Positions 36,536 through 45,236 of a stretch of 64,000 nucleotides of DNA are shown in pieces; positions within the stretch are counted from its first letter, which is position 1; the number at the start of each line of letters is the position of its first letter. The DNA is from Tractidigestivibacter sp050946515 (lineage in GTDB: Bacteria; Actinomycetota; Coriobacteriia; Coriobacteriales; Atopobiaceae). Under the pieces are notes generated by a model. It was not told where the DNA came from. It saw only the letters and a program-made list of their open reading frames with translations, and did not search any database. The stretch covers positions 62,001 through 126,000 of the forward strand of contig NZ_JBMNUX010000002.1 of the NCBI RefSeq assembly GCF_050946515.1, written 5' to 3'. The position numbers were made by a program, and so were the translations under genes.

Positions 36536-38944
36536 CTATTCCGAGCGCCCAAGGCGCGAGACGTCCCCCTTTGCGACGAGAACGCGCGGACCAGTTGGCG
36601 AGGGCAGCACCGTGACGTCCCCGCTGTCCATCGTGCAGAGAAAGAGCGAGCCGGCGTCTTCAAGCGTCTTGCGGCACTCGTCAGAAGGGTGACCGTAGTC
36701 ATTTCCCTCGCCTGCGCTGGCAACGGATACCTCTGGATCGAGCAGGGCAGCCTCCTCTTCCGTCAACGAGATCGTCGAGCCGTGATGGCCCACCTTCAGA
36801 AAGTCGATGTCCCCAATGTCTCCTCGCTTGAGGCAACTAGCGGTCTCATCCCTCTCGGCATCGCCCGTCAGGAGCGCGGAGAGCGTAGAGCCGCCCCGCT
36901 CATAGGAAAGCGCAATCTCAAGCGAGTCGGCGTTGTCCTCGCCTGTAACCTCCCCCGTAGGCGAAACCACCTTCAGGGAGAAGGACCCTGCCTTGATTGC
37001 GTCGCCATATCCCAGCTCCTCAACGTCGCTCCCCGTAAGGTCTTTAGCCGCCGCCGAAAGCTCGCCTTGCATGTGCGAGCTTACCCCACGAGCAACGAAG
37101 ACATGGTCGCAGCCAACGCGACCGACAAGGTCGTCCATCCCGCCAACGTGGTCGTCGTGCAGGTGCGTGAGGACAATGGCGTCGACGTGTAGGATTCCCT
37201 GCCTGGCAAGGCCGTCGGCAACCGAGGCGTCAGGCCCAGTGTCGACGAGAACGGCCGTGCCACCGTCCGCAATCAGAATCGCGTCCCCCTGTCCCACGTC
37301 GAGAACGCAAACCCGAGCTGGCTGAAGATAGCGACACCCCAGAAGGATGGCCAGAAGCGAGCCCAAGAAGCAAGAGACGCAGAGGGCCATTGGCCTTCTT
37401 TGGGGACGGGGCCACAAGACGAGAATGGCCCCTGCGAGAATGGCCGTAGCCATTCCGGCGACAGTCGGGCTCGGCTGCATCGCCACATAGGAAAAAGGAA
37501 GGCTCCCCAGCCTTCTCAAGACGTCGCAAAACAAGCAGGCAGCGGCATCGGCAAGGCCCAACACGGGTGCCTGAACAAACGAAGCCCAGCTCAGACATGC
37601 CGACGCGAGCCCAAGCGCCAGCATGGCGGAAAATGGCAGCGCCAAGAGGCAGTTGGCAAGCGGGGCGATGATAGAAACTCCGCCAAACGTAGACGCCGTG
37701 AGGAAGACGGTGGAAAGCTGTCCTACCACCGAGACGGCAAGCGTGTCGCGAAGCCTTGCCCGCAGGTCTGAGGCTTTGCGCGAAATTCCCGGCGCCCTGC
37801 GCACTAGCCAACGCGGAAGACGCCATCCGAACAGCACGTCCAAGAGATGCCGCACGTAGGGAACAAAGAGGCAAATTCCGACGACCGAGAGCACCGAGAG
37901 AAGAAAGCTGAGCTGACCGGATGACGCAGGTTCCACAAGCGCCATCGCCAGCGCTACCACAGAGACCGATGAAAGCGCATGAGACCTTCTTCCAACCAGT
38001 TTGGACGCCTGGGCGACCGACGCCATCCCCCATGCCCTGATTGCCGAGGAGGGAGCCCCGCAGAACAGCACGAAAAGGCCGCCGACGCCCAGCGTGACAG
38101 ATCCCCGCAAGGCAGGCCGCATCCGCGTGCCCCTGAGCAAGCTGGAAAGGCATGCCGCGACAATGGCAAGGTGGCCGCCCGAGACAGCCACAAGGTGGGA
38201 GACCCCGCACGCAGCGAAGTCGTCGTCCAAGCCATATCCCGCGATGGCAGAGCGATAGCCGCAGACAGAGCCGGCAAGGATGGCCCTCCCCTCGCTCTGG
38301 CCAGGACTAAAGCTCTGGAGCACATGCTTTCTAAGCGAGAGCAGCGCTCCCCACGCGCCGGACTCAGGCTGAGAAGCCAGCATGTGCACCACGCGAACGC
38401 TACCAGAAATGCCCTGCATTCGAGAAGAGACTCCCCATTCGTCGCTTTCGTTTGCCGAGAAGCGCCCGACGCAAGCAAAGTGCTCGCCGGCTTCGAGCTG
38501 CTCTGGAGCGCTAATCCAAACTGCTCCCAGCTCGGAGCCGTCGCGCACGACCCTCGCCTTGCCGAACCATCCGCTCTCGCTCTCTGTCATGTCGTCAACC
38601 ATTACAAACGACCAGCTTGAGACGGCGCTTGTCGAGAGCTTGCTCGACAGCCGCTCGATGTTCGAGCAGGCAAGCGACGACACGAGCGCTCCCGCAAAGG
38701 AGGCTGAGAGGACGAGCAGCGCGGTAGGGAGCCAGCCCGGAAGGGCCTTGCGCTCCCGACGCGCTCGAACGAGAAGCGCAACAAGGGTGCAGAGGGCTGT
38801 GGCGCCAAGCGCAAAGGCGCCCTTGGCGGATTCAAGCTCGATGCCCGCACGGAGAATGGCCCGCTCGGACATGAGCGCGGAGCAGAGCGCCCAAAGACTG
38901 GCCGGGATGGCAGGCCTGGCTGGCATGTGGCTAACCCTAGACAC
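36536..38944 (-). CDS. comEC: competence protein ComEC/Rec2
   Basis: ComEC forms the inner-membrane channel for single-stranded DNA during transformation. The 802-aa protein has N-terminal membrane helices, an OB-like region (residues about 110-200), the Competence domain with about 9 helices, and a C-terminal metallo-beta-lactamase-like domain with LTHLHDDHVGG. The start is taken as GTG at 38944, where AAGGA lies 8 nt upstream and the gene overlaps comEA by 8 nt; the ATG at 38926 is the alternative. comEA is directly upstream. Confidence 0.92.
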   Translation of the reverse strand: MSRVSHMPARPAIPASLWALCSALMSERAILRAGIELESAKGAFALGATALCTLVALLVRARRERKALPGWLPTALLVLSASFAGALVSSLACSNIERLSSKLSTSAVSSWSFVMVDDMTESESGWFGKARVVRDGSELGAVWISAPEQLEAGEHFACVGRFSANESDEWGVSSRMQGISGSVRVVHMLASQPESGAWGALLSLRKHVLQSFSPGQSEGRAILAGSVCGYRSAIAGYGLDDDFAACGVSHLVAVSGGHLAIVAACLSSLLRGTRMRPALRGSVTLGVGGLFVLFCGAPSSAIRAWGMASVAQASKLVGRRSHALSSVSVVALAMALVEPASSGQLSFLLSVLSVVGICLFVPYVRHLLDVLFGWRLPRWLVRRAPGISRKASDLRARLRDTLAVSVVGQLSTVFLTASTFGGVSIIAPLANCLLALPFSAMLALGLASACLSWASFVQAPVLGLADAAACLFCDVLRRLGSLPFSYVAMQPSPTVAGMATAILAGAILVLWPRPQRRPMALCVSCFLGSLLAILLGCRYLQPARVCVLDVGQGDAILIADGGTAVLVDTGPDASVADGLARQGILHVDAIVLTHLHDDHVGGMDDLVGRVGCDHVFVARGVSSHMQGELSAAAKDLTGSDVEELGYGDAIKAGSFSLKVVSPTGEVTGEDNADSLEIALSYERGGSTLSALLTGDAERDETASCLKRGDIGDIDFLKVGHHGSTISLTEEEAALLDPEVSVASAGEGNDYGHPSDECRKTLEDAGSLFLCTMDSGDVTVLPSPTGPRVLVAKGDVSRLGRSE

Positions 38945-39713
38945 AGATAAGGTCCTTTACCTTCTCGAACTTCTTCTCGCCTATCCCCGATACGCGCATA
39001 AGGTCCTCTATCGTGGCAAAGGGGCCGTTCTGCTCGCGGTCTTGGACGATGTTGGCGGCAGTCGCCTCTCCCACCCCAGGAAGCGTCTGAAGGGTCGCCT
39101 CATCTGCTGTGTTGATGTTCACAAGCTGCGTTCCTGAGGATCCCGCAGCGCTTCCGCTTGCAGACGTCCCTGAAAGCGTCTCAGACAAGCCAGAGGACGT
39201 GGCCCCGCTTGCCGCATCCTCCCCTTGGCGCGGCACGTAGATCTTCTCGCCATCGGAAAGGGCCTCGGCGAGGTTTATTGACGTGGTGTCGGCATCGTCG
39301 GAAAGGCCGCCGGCGGCGGCAACGGCATCGTTGACGCGAAGCCCGTCACCTGAAAGCTCGTAGACGCCTGGCGACATGACCGCCCCGTCCACATGGACCA
39401 CGACCTTGGTCTCTGTCTCTTGGCCCTCTTGTGCTACGGACCCTTCTTGAGCGTCTGCCTGACCTTGCGCCGCGTCAGAACTCTCGGACGAATCGCTGGC
39501 GTCGCCTGACGAGCTTCCATCGAGCTGCGTCTGCGTCTCCTCTCCGCGCTCAAGCGTAAGTCCCAATGTGCCGCTCGCCCTCACGACGCCGACCAGCGCC
39601 AGAGCTGCCACCAAGGTGGCGCAGGCAATGGCTGCCGCCCTTCCGCCCGTGATGCCAAACCGCTTTGCCAAGGCTCGCCGCTTCGGCGCCCTCTTGATCT
39701 GCCTCTGCGCCAT
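38937..39713 (-). CDS. comEA: competence protein ComEA (SLBB + helix-hairpin-helix)
   Basis: ComEA is the membrane-anchored DNA receptor that pulls double-stranded DNA to ComEC. The protein has 258 aa: a basic N-terminus, one membrane helix (about 25-48), an acidic Ser/Asp/Gln linker, an SLBB domain (VVVHVDGAVMSPGVYEL) and two C-terminal helix-hairpin-helix motifs (LQTLPGVGEATAANIV, LMRVSGIGEKKFEKV). The ATG at 39713 follows a GGAGGTGGAGGGG stretch. The longer open frame upstream is not used. Confidence 0.93.
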   Translation of the reverse strand: MAQRQIKRAPKRRALAKRFGITGGRAAAIACATLVAALALVGVVRASGTLGLTLERGEETQTQLDGSSSGDASDSSESSDAAQGQADAQEGSVAQEGQETETKVVVHVDGAVMSPGVYELSGDGLRVNDAVAAAGGLSDDADTTSINLAEALSDGEKIYVPRQGEDAASGATSSGLSETLSGTSASGSAAGSSGTQLVNINTADEATLQTLPGVGEATAANIVQDREQNGPFATIEDLMRVSGIGEKKFEKVKDLICV

Positions 39714-40049
39714 CCCCTCCACCTCCTTAAGGAAATGGTGCCTCAGGGAGGCGTTAGCCGAACAGGCGTTCTCAGAAAGTGGTGCGGCTTCCTTTCGGGC
39801 AAATTGCGCCAATCTTACCGATGACCATCTTTTCCCAGCTAGAGCAATCTGTGTGGAGTCCCTCACAATGCGCCTTGCGAGAAGCGCCAAGCCCTCTAGC
39901 TGAGGCTCTAGAAGTGACGGTGCTGCACCGAACAAAGCCGAGGTCCAGCTGCGCCCGGCCGTGCGCAGGCGTGTCCAAACGCCAGCTGAAAACCTCACGA
40001 GCGGTCTATGCAACAAGTTTCCCAATCAGGAAGCACCAGCACGCGCCAC
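39714..40049. other. 336-nt non-coding leader upstream of comEA
   Basis: No gene of known type is seen. On the minus strand there is one possible 18-codon leader peptide (39773-39829, starting MVIGKIGAICPKG) with only a weak ribosome site, and GC-rich local stems such as CTTCTCGCAAGGCGC. Its length suggests a regulated 5' leader for the competence operon; that is inference. Confidence 0.3.
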
Positions 40050-40079
40050 AAAAAGCCCCCACTCGCAAGGAGCGGGGGC
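40050..40079 (-). terminator. thiI terminator
   Basis: GCCCCC (40055-40060) pairs with GGGGGC (40074-40079), extended inward by CTC/GAG. On the minus strand it is followed by TTTTT (40050-40054). It lies 35 nt past the thiI stop and ends the mihF-gmk-rpoZ-thiI run. Confidence 0.88.
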
Positions 40080-40113
40080 AAAACGTCACATGCCTAAAGA
40101 AGGGAATCGACAA

Positions 40114-41448
40114 CTACTCGACTGGGTCGGAAGCTCCTCCGGAGCTGACGGCGACTGGCGCGTCGCCCTTGTCGGCAGCCTCGGCCGCGTCCTGTTCGCC
40201 TTCCACGGGCGTAGGGTCAGCCGGCTCCAGCTCGCTGTGATGCGGACGCAGCCGTCCCTTTGGTGCATGATAGCTGGGGCATTGCGAGAAGTCCTGATAC
40301 TCAACGTGCTCCACGAGGTCATCGATCATCGCGTCGTGGTCGAAGAGGTCCCACGCAGCGAGAACCTCGCGCATCCGCGCGTGCGTCTCGGGACGGCGCG
40401 GCATGAAGAGCGTGCAGCAGTCGGGCGCCGTCTCGCATGAGATGTCATAGGTGCCAATCTCCTGGGAGCGGCGAATGATCTCCTGCTTGTCGGAGCCGAT
40501 GAGCGGGCGAAGGATGGGCATCGTGACGCCCTCGTTTACGGCCGCGATGTTGTCTAGGGTCTGCGAGGCGACCTGTCCAAGCGACTCGCCGGTCACGATG
40601 GCCTTCGCGCCCTCGAGTCGCGCGATTCTCTCGGCCACGCGGTACATCACGCGTCGATACATGATGATGCGCAGGCTCTGGGGCACGACCAACGAAATCT
40701 GGCGCTGATACTCTCCGAAGGGCACAACGTACATGCGCCCGACGACTCCTGCGGGCGCAAGAGCGTCGACGATGTCGCGACAGAGCCACTCGCTGGTGTC
40801 GGACGTCATCGGTCTTCCTGAAAAATGCACGGGGATGCAGGTTGCTCCGCGGCGACCGACCATCCATGTTGCGACAGGAGAGTCAAAGCCGCTTGAGAGC
40901 AGCGTCACGACCTTGCCGGCAGTGCCCACGGGAAGACCTCCGACGCCAGGCATGGAAGCCGCGTAGACAAAGGTGCTCCCCTGGACGACATGCACGACCA
41001 CCGTGACGTCGGGATTGTGCATCTCAACCTTCTTTGTGGGAAACGCCGCGCAGAGCGCGGACCCCACGATATGGTTCATGTCGATGGAGTGAACGGGATA
41101 GTTGGTGGAGCTGCGGCGCGCATGGACCTTGAACGTCTGGAAGTCGCCCGCCTCGCCAAGCGCCTTCACGGCGGCGGCGTTGTACTCGCCCTCGTCGAGA
41201 CCGCACTTGTACGCAAGCGAGACGCGAGCCACCCCGGGGACCTTGGCGATGGCGCGTGCCATCTCAGGCGTGGCCTGCCCGTCCTCGGCCTCGACGACGA
41301 CATAGCCCGAGATGCGCGCAATGCGCGAGACGGGATATGCCTTGAGGGCGCGGTGCAAATTCGTGACGAGCTGGTTCTCGAAGGTGCCACGGTTCTTGCC
41401 CTTAAGACCAATCTCGTGGTAGTGGACGAGGCAAAGTCTCTCGGTCAT
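40114..41448 (-). CDS. thiI: tRNA 4-thiouridine synthase ThiI
   Basis: ThiI adenylates and thiolates U8 of tRNA. N-terminal ferredoxin-like and THUMP domains lead to a PP-loop (LLSSGFDSPVATWM) near residue 190. The C-terminal rhodanese domain of the E. coli enzyme is absent, as in many Gram-positives, so a separate cysteine desulfurase must supply sulfur. A disordered Glu/Ala/Asp-rich tail of about 45 residues ends the 444-aa protein. It starts 3 nt after rpoZ. Confidence 0.93.
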   Translation of the reverse strand: MTERLCLVHYHEIGLKGKNRGTFENQLVTNLHRALKAYPVSRIARISGYVVVEAEDGQATPEMARAIAKVPGVARVSLAYKCGLDEGEYNAAAVKALGEAGDFQTFKVHARRSSTNYPVHSIDMNHIVGSALCAAFPTKKVEMHNPDVTVVVHVVQGSTFVYAASMPGVGGLPVGTAGKVVTLLSSGFDSPVATWMVGRRGATCIPVHFSGRPMTSDTSEWLCRDIVDALAPAGVVGRMYVVPFGEYQRQISLVVPQSLRIIMYRRVMYRVAERIARLEGAKAIVTGESLGQVASQTLDNIAAVNEGVTMPILRPLIGSDKQEIIRRSQEIGTYDISCETAPDCCTLFMPRRPETHARMREVLAAWDLFDHDAMIDDLVEHVEYQDFSQCPSYHAPKGRLRPHHSELEPADPTPVEGEQDAAEAADKGDAPVAVSSGGASDPVE

Positions 41449-41451
41449 GGG

Positions 41452-41739
41452 CTACTGAGCAATCCCGTTGTTAGCGCCACGGATGTCGCGGTCGAAGTCC
41501 TCTTGGACAAATCCCAAGGTGCCGTCGTCGATCTCGTTCATGGCGATGGAGACGGTGTCCTTGCCAGAGGCGATCGTGGTAATGTCGTCAACCTCTTGGA
41601 TGGCGGTCACGCGAAGGTGCTGACCGCGCAGCATGTTGTTGATGTCACAAGCACGCTTGGAGGCGACAGAGCACAGCAGGAAGGGATTGTGCTCAGTGCG
41701 CTCAAGCAGAGAGTCAATCTCAGGCTTAATAACGGACAT
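41452..41739 (-). CDS. rpoZ: RNA polymerase omega subunit
   Basis: Omega assists assembly of the beta' subunit. The 95-aa protein shows the family core ERTEHNPFLLCSVASKRACD with the arginine/lysine pair of the conserved RPR-like region (LRGQHL). The ATG at 41739 lies 1 nt after the gmk stop. The order gmk-rpoZ is conserved widely, supporting the call despite weak similarity. Confidence 0.88.
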   Translation of the reverse strand: MSVIKPEIDSLLERTEHNPFLLCSVASKRACDINNMLRGQHLRVTAIQEVDDITTIASGKDTVSIAMNEIDDGTLGFVQEDFDRDIRGANNGIAQ

Positions 41740-41740
41740 A

Positions 41741-42319
41741 TTAGTTGGTACCTCCATCTGACTCGTATGAATCTAGGGTGCGCTCAAGCTCGTCAGCGGC
41801 TCGGTCGAGGTCGTCGTTCACAATCCTCACGTCATAGAGCGGCGCGCACTCCATCTCCTTGCGGGAATTGGCAAGGCGGCACTCGATGGCCGCCTCGTCC
41901 TCGGTCTTGCGACCGCGAAGGCGACGCTCAAGCTCCTCCGCCGAGGGTGGTTCGATAAAGACGAGAACGGCGCCAGGAAATGCGTGCCTCACATTGAGGC
42001 CGCCCTGAACGTCGATCTCGAGGATGACGGAGCGCCCAGCATCGAGATTCTTCTGGACCTCGCTCTTGAGCGTGCCGTAGCGATGGCCATGGACGTTGGC
42101 CCACTCGAGAAACTCGCCCGCCTCAACGCGGCGCGAGAACTCGTCGTCATCGATGAAGTAGTACGACTCTCCATCAATCTCGCCTGGGCGCGGGGAGCGC
42201 GTGGTAGCAGAGACCGTCAGGCCCAGCTGAGGGCGATTGGCGCGAACTTTCGCAACCAACGTGCCCTTGCCCACGCCTGACGGTCCAGAGACTACGAAGA
42301 GCCTTGCGCAGCGAGACAC
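41741..42319 (-). CDS. gmk: guanylate kinase
   Basis: Gmk phosphorylates GMP to GDP. The P-loop is SGPSGVGKGT (residues about 11-20), and the GMP-binding stretch includes TTRSPRPGEIDGESYYF. The product is 192 aa. The start is GTG, overlapping the mihF stop by 1 nt (TAGTG). The mihF-gmk pair is an actinobacterial hallmark. Confidence 0.96.
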   Translation of the reverse strand: MSRCARLFVVSGPSGVGKGTLVAKVRANRPQLGLTVSATTRSPRPGEIDGESYYFIDDDEFSRRVEAGEFLEWANVHGHRYGTLKSEVQKNLDAGRSVILEIDVQGGLNVRHAFPGAVLVFIEPPSAEELERRLRGRKTEDEAAIECRLANSRKEMECAPLYDVRIVNDDLDRAADELERTLDSYESDGGTN

Positions 42320-42627
42320 TACTTGGAGAGCGCCTCGATAAGCTGCTCGCGCTGACGGGCGCCGAGGCCCTTGACGCGACGGGTGGAGGAAATGCCAAGC
42401 TCGTCCATAATCTTGGCTGCCTTCGCCTTGCCATAGCCGGGAAGCGACTCGATAAGAGTGGAGACCTTCATACGATTGGCGATGGGGTCATCGGAGTCGA
42501 GAACCTCCTCGAGAGTGACCTTGCCGCTCTTGATCTTCTCGCGAAGCTCAGCACGGGCATGACGCGCCTGGGCAGCCTTCTCGAGGGCTTCCTTGCGCTG
42601 CTCGTCGGTAAGCTGGGGTAGAGCCAT
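42319..42627 (-). CDS. mihF: integration host factor MihF
   Basis: MihF is the actinobacterial integration host factor, a helix-turn-helix nucleoid protein. The 102-aa protein carries the lysine/arginine-rich helix TDEQRKEALEKAAQARHARAE truncated here to its start, KIKSGKVTLEEVL, and the helix-hairpin-helix SLPGYGKAKAAKIM and VKGLGARQREQL. The ATG at 42627 has GGAGGA 3 nt upstream. It precedes gmk as in mycobacteria. Confidence 0.93.
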   Translation of the reverse strand: MALPQLTDEQRKEALEKAAQARHARAELREKIKSGKVTLEEVLDSDDPIANRMKVSTLIESLPGYGKAKAAKIMDELGISSTRRVKGLGARQREQLIEALSK

Positions 42628-42665
42628 AGTTCCTCCAAACATCAGGTGGTGAAGTACACGCTAGT

Positions 42666-42684
42666 GACAATCATTGCTATTGTC
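42666..42684. promoter_or_regulatory. inverted repeat upstream of mihF
   Basis: GACAAT (42666-42671) and ATTGTC (42679-42684) form a perfect 6-bp inverted repeat with a 7-nt spacer in an AT-rich gap of 154 nt between pyrF and mihF. It may be an operator or part of the mihF promoter. No terminator for the pyr operon is evident here. Confidence 0.35.
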
Positions 42685-42781
42685 GCACGTGGCACAACTA
42701 GCTAGTTTGCCAATTTGCTCCGAACAATACAAGCCTTTTATTGAAACTACCTGCACTAACGCCATTTGTAGCACACAATCA

Positions 42782-43507
42782 TCAATCCGCGGCAATCTCC
42801 TGAACGATAGCTTTAAAGGCTGCGGCCGGATTTTGGGCCTGGGTGATGGGCCTGCCAATCACGAGCTTTGACGCTCCTGCCGCAATGGCCGCTGCCGGAG
42901 TGGCGACGCGCTTCTGGTCGCCAACGGCGGCGCCTGCGGGACGTACGCCAGGCGTGACGATAAGCGCGTCGGGTCCGAGAAGGGCGCGCATGTCCGCCGC
43001 CTCCTTGGGAGAGCAGACGATTCCGTCAGAGCCAGCGCCGACGGCAAGCGACGCCAGGCGCGAGACCTCCTCAGAGAGCGGGCAGGTTATCCCAATCTCG
43101 CCCAGCGTATCCTGGTCCATGCTCGTGAGGACCGAGATGGCGACGAGGCGCGTGCGGTCGCGACCGGTTTTTTCCGCAGCCGCCTCTGCGCCCTCGCGAG
43201 CGGCAGCGACCATCGCGGAGGAGCCAAGCCCGTGTATGGAGAGAATGTCCGCGCCAGTGAGCGAGGCAGACTCCACCGCTCCCCTCACTTGGAAGGGAAT
43301 GTCAAAGACCTTGAGGTCGAGAAACACGTTAAGTCCGCGCTCGTGCATCTCGCGCACGATGGAAGGCCCCTCAAGATAGAAGAGGGTCATGCCTATCTTG
43401 ACCCACTTGGCCTTGCCGGAAAGGGTGTCGGCAAGCTCCATGGCGCGGTCTCGGTCACAGTCAAGGGCAACGATAATGGCGTCGCGCGCCTCGCTCTCAG
43501 TCAGCAT
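42782..43507 (-). CDS. pyrF: orotidine 5'-phosphate decarboxylase
   Basis: The last step to UMP. The 241-aa protein has the barrel with the catalytic KxxxD region VFLDLKVFDIP near residue 60-70, the N-terminal IIVALDCDR, and TPGVRPAG near the phosphate site. It overlaps pyrD by 7 nt and is the last pyr gene of the operon. pyrE and carAB are not in the window. Confidence 0.95.
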   Translation of the reverse strand: MLTESEARDAIIVALDCDRDRAMELADTLSGKAKWVKIGMTLFYLEGPSIVREMHERGLNVFLDLKVFDIPFQVRGAVESASLTGADILSIHGLGSSAMVAAAREGAEAAAEKTGRDRTRLVAISVLTSMDQDTLGEIGITCPLSEEVSRLASLAVGAGSDGIVCSPKEAADMRALLGPDALIVTPGVRPAGAAVGDQKRVATPAAAIAAGASKLVIGRPITQAQNPAAAFKAIVQEIAAD

Positions 43508-44427
43508 TCGAAGGCTCCAATCAGCTCGTTGATGTCAGAGACGCCCTGCTCGTCCGCCCATGCGGCAAGCCCGTCCACCACGCGGGACGCGGAGGCAGGG
43601 TCATACATGTTGGCCGTTCCCACGCTGACGCTGGTTGCGCCAGCAAGGATCATCTCGGCAGCGTCCTCCCAGGTCTCGATGCCGCCGATGCCGTTGATGG
43701 GGATGCTCACGGCCTGTGCCGCCTCCCACACCATGCGCACGGCGATGGGATGGATCGCAGGGCCCGAGAGGCCGCCCGTCGGTCGCGAGAGCCTCGAGCG
43801 GCGCGTGTGCACGTCAATCGACATGGCATTTACGGTGTTTGTCAGCGAGAGGGCGTCTGCGCCGGCGTCCTCGCAGGCGCGCGCGATGTTCGAGACGTCG
43901 AGCGGAGCAAGCTTCACGAGCAGCGGTCGGGTGGTGAGCGGGCGCACCGCTCGGACGACCTCGGCGGCGTCCTCGGGCGTGCCGCCCAAGAGCTTTCCGC
44001 CGCGCGAGAGGTTGGGGCACGAGACGTTCACCTCGAAGCCGGCCGCCCATGGCGCGAGCGAGTCAAGAGCCTCCACGGCCGCCTTGCATTCGTCGACGGA
44101 ATGGCCGACGGCTTGCAGGATGACGGCGCACCCACGCTCAGCAAGGCCAGAGAGGTAGTCGCCATACTCGGCGCAGAACGCCTCGGCGCCGGGGTTCTGA
44201 AGACCGACGGAGTTCAGGATTCCCGACCGCACCTCTGCCACGCGCGGCGCGGGGTTTCCGGGCCATGGCTCAGCTGCGACGCCCTTGCAGGTGATGGCTC
44301 CAAGGCGCGCCACGTCGTACATCCCCTCGAACTGCCAGCCATAGCCAAAGGTGCCCGAGGCGGTGTTAACGGGATTTCTCATCTGTATGCCGCCAAGGCT
44401 GACGGCCATTCTCGCCTTGCTCACCAT
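43501..44427 (-). CDS. pyrD: dihydroorotate dehydrogenase, catalytic subunit (class 1B)
   Basis: Oxidises dihydroorotate to orotate with FMN. The 308-aa protein contains NPVNTASGTFGYG, the catalytic cysteine region VNVSCPNLSRGG, and PINGIGGIETW. The neighbour pyrK marks it as the NAD-dependent 1B type. The ATG at 44427 has GGAGG 4 nt upstream and overlaps pyrK by 7 nt. Confidence 0.94.
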   Translation of the reverse strand: MVSKARMAVSLGGIQMRNPVNTASGTFGYGWQFEGMYDVARLGAITCKGVAAEPWPGNPAPRVAEVRSGILNSVGLQNPGAEAFCAEYGDYLSGLAERGCAVILQAVGHSVDECKAAVEALDSLAPWAAGFEVNVSCPNLSRGGKLLGGTPEDAAEVVRAVRPLTTRPLLVKLAPLDVSNIARACEDAGADALSLTNTVNAMSIDVHTRRSRLSRPTGGLSGPAIHPIAVRMVWEAAQAVSIPINGIGGIETWEDAAEMILAGATSVSVGTANMYDPASASRVVDGLAAWADEQGVSDINELIGAFEC

Positions 44428-45236
44428 GCCACCTCCTCGGCGTCGAAGACGGGACCATCCATGCAGCACAGGCGCGTGGAGCCATCAGCCATGGCAACGT
44501 TGCAGCAGCTGCAGGCCCCAAAGCCGCATCCCATCATGCGCTCGAGCGATGCCTGACAGGCAATGCCGGCGCCCGCGGCAAGGCGAGAGACCCCCGCCAT
44601 CATGGGAGTGGGGCCGCAGGTGTAGGCGCTGCCATAGCTGCGCTCGGAGAGAAGCTCTTCCATCGCGCCCGTGGTAAAGCCGTGGTAGCCAAGGCTCCCG
44701 TCGTCGGTCGCAACGACGACGCGGCAGTCCGCGTCCCCTGACCCTGCGGCGCGCACGGCGTCAACGTCGCAGGCGACGACCTTATCGGCCGTCTGGGCGC
44801 CCAGGATCGCGTCAAAGGCGATACCTGCGGCGGAGAGCATCTCGGATGCTGCGACGATGGGCGGGATGCCGATGCCTCCGGACACCAAGAGCGCACGGCC
44901 GGACTTGGCGGGGAGGCACCAGCCATGGCCGCAAGGACCCACGAGCGTGCTTGCGTCGCCCGGCGCCATCTTGGACAGGCGGCGCGTGCCGTCCCCTACG
45001 ACGGCATACTCTATCTGCACCGTCTTGCTGGCGGCCTCAGCGTGCGAGAAGGAGATTGGCACGCGGAGCACCTGCGCGGGGTTTCCGGGAACGGCAAAGT
45101 CCATGAACTCGCCAGCAGCGAGCTCCAAGGCGACGCCAGACTCAAACGTCATGCGAAAGACGCCATCGGCGACCTGCTCGTTCGACCTCACGACGAAGTC
45201 GAAGAGCTTGGCGCGAGCGTCGTGCACGGCGGGCAT
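44421..45236 (-). CDS. pyrK: dihydroorotate dehydrogenase electron transfer subunit
   Basis: PyrK carries FAD and a [2Fe-2S] cluster and passes electrons from PyrD to NAD+. The FAD region (RVPISFSHAE), the NAD-binding GGIGIPP and the C-terminal cluster cysteines (CGFGACSCC, then CCMDG) are all visible. The product is 271 aa. It starts directly after the pyrC stop with no gap. Confidence 0.94.
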   Translation of the reverse strand: MPAVHDARAKLFDFVVRSNEQVADGVFRMTFESGVALELAAGEFMDFAVPGNPAQVLRVPISFSHAEAASKTVQIEYAVVGDGTRRLSKMAPGDASTLVGPCGHGWCLPAKSGRALLVSGGIGIPPIVAASEMLSAAGIAFDAILGAQTADKVVACDVDAVRAAGSGDADCRVVVATDDGSLGYHGFTTGAMEELLSERSYGSAYTCGPTPMMAGVSRLAAGAGIACQASLERMMGCGFGACSCCNVAMADGSTRLCCMDGPVFDAEEVAW

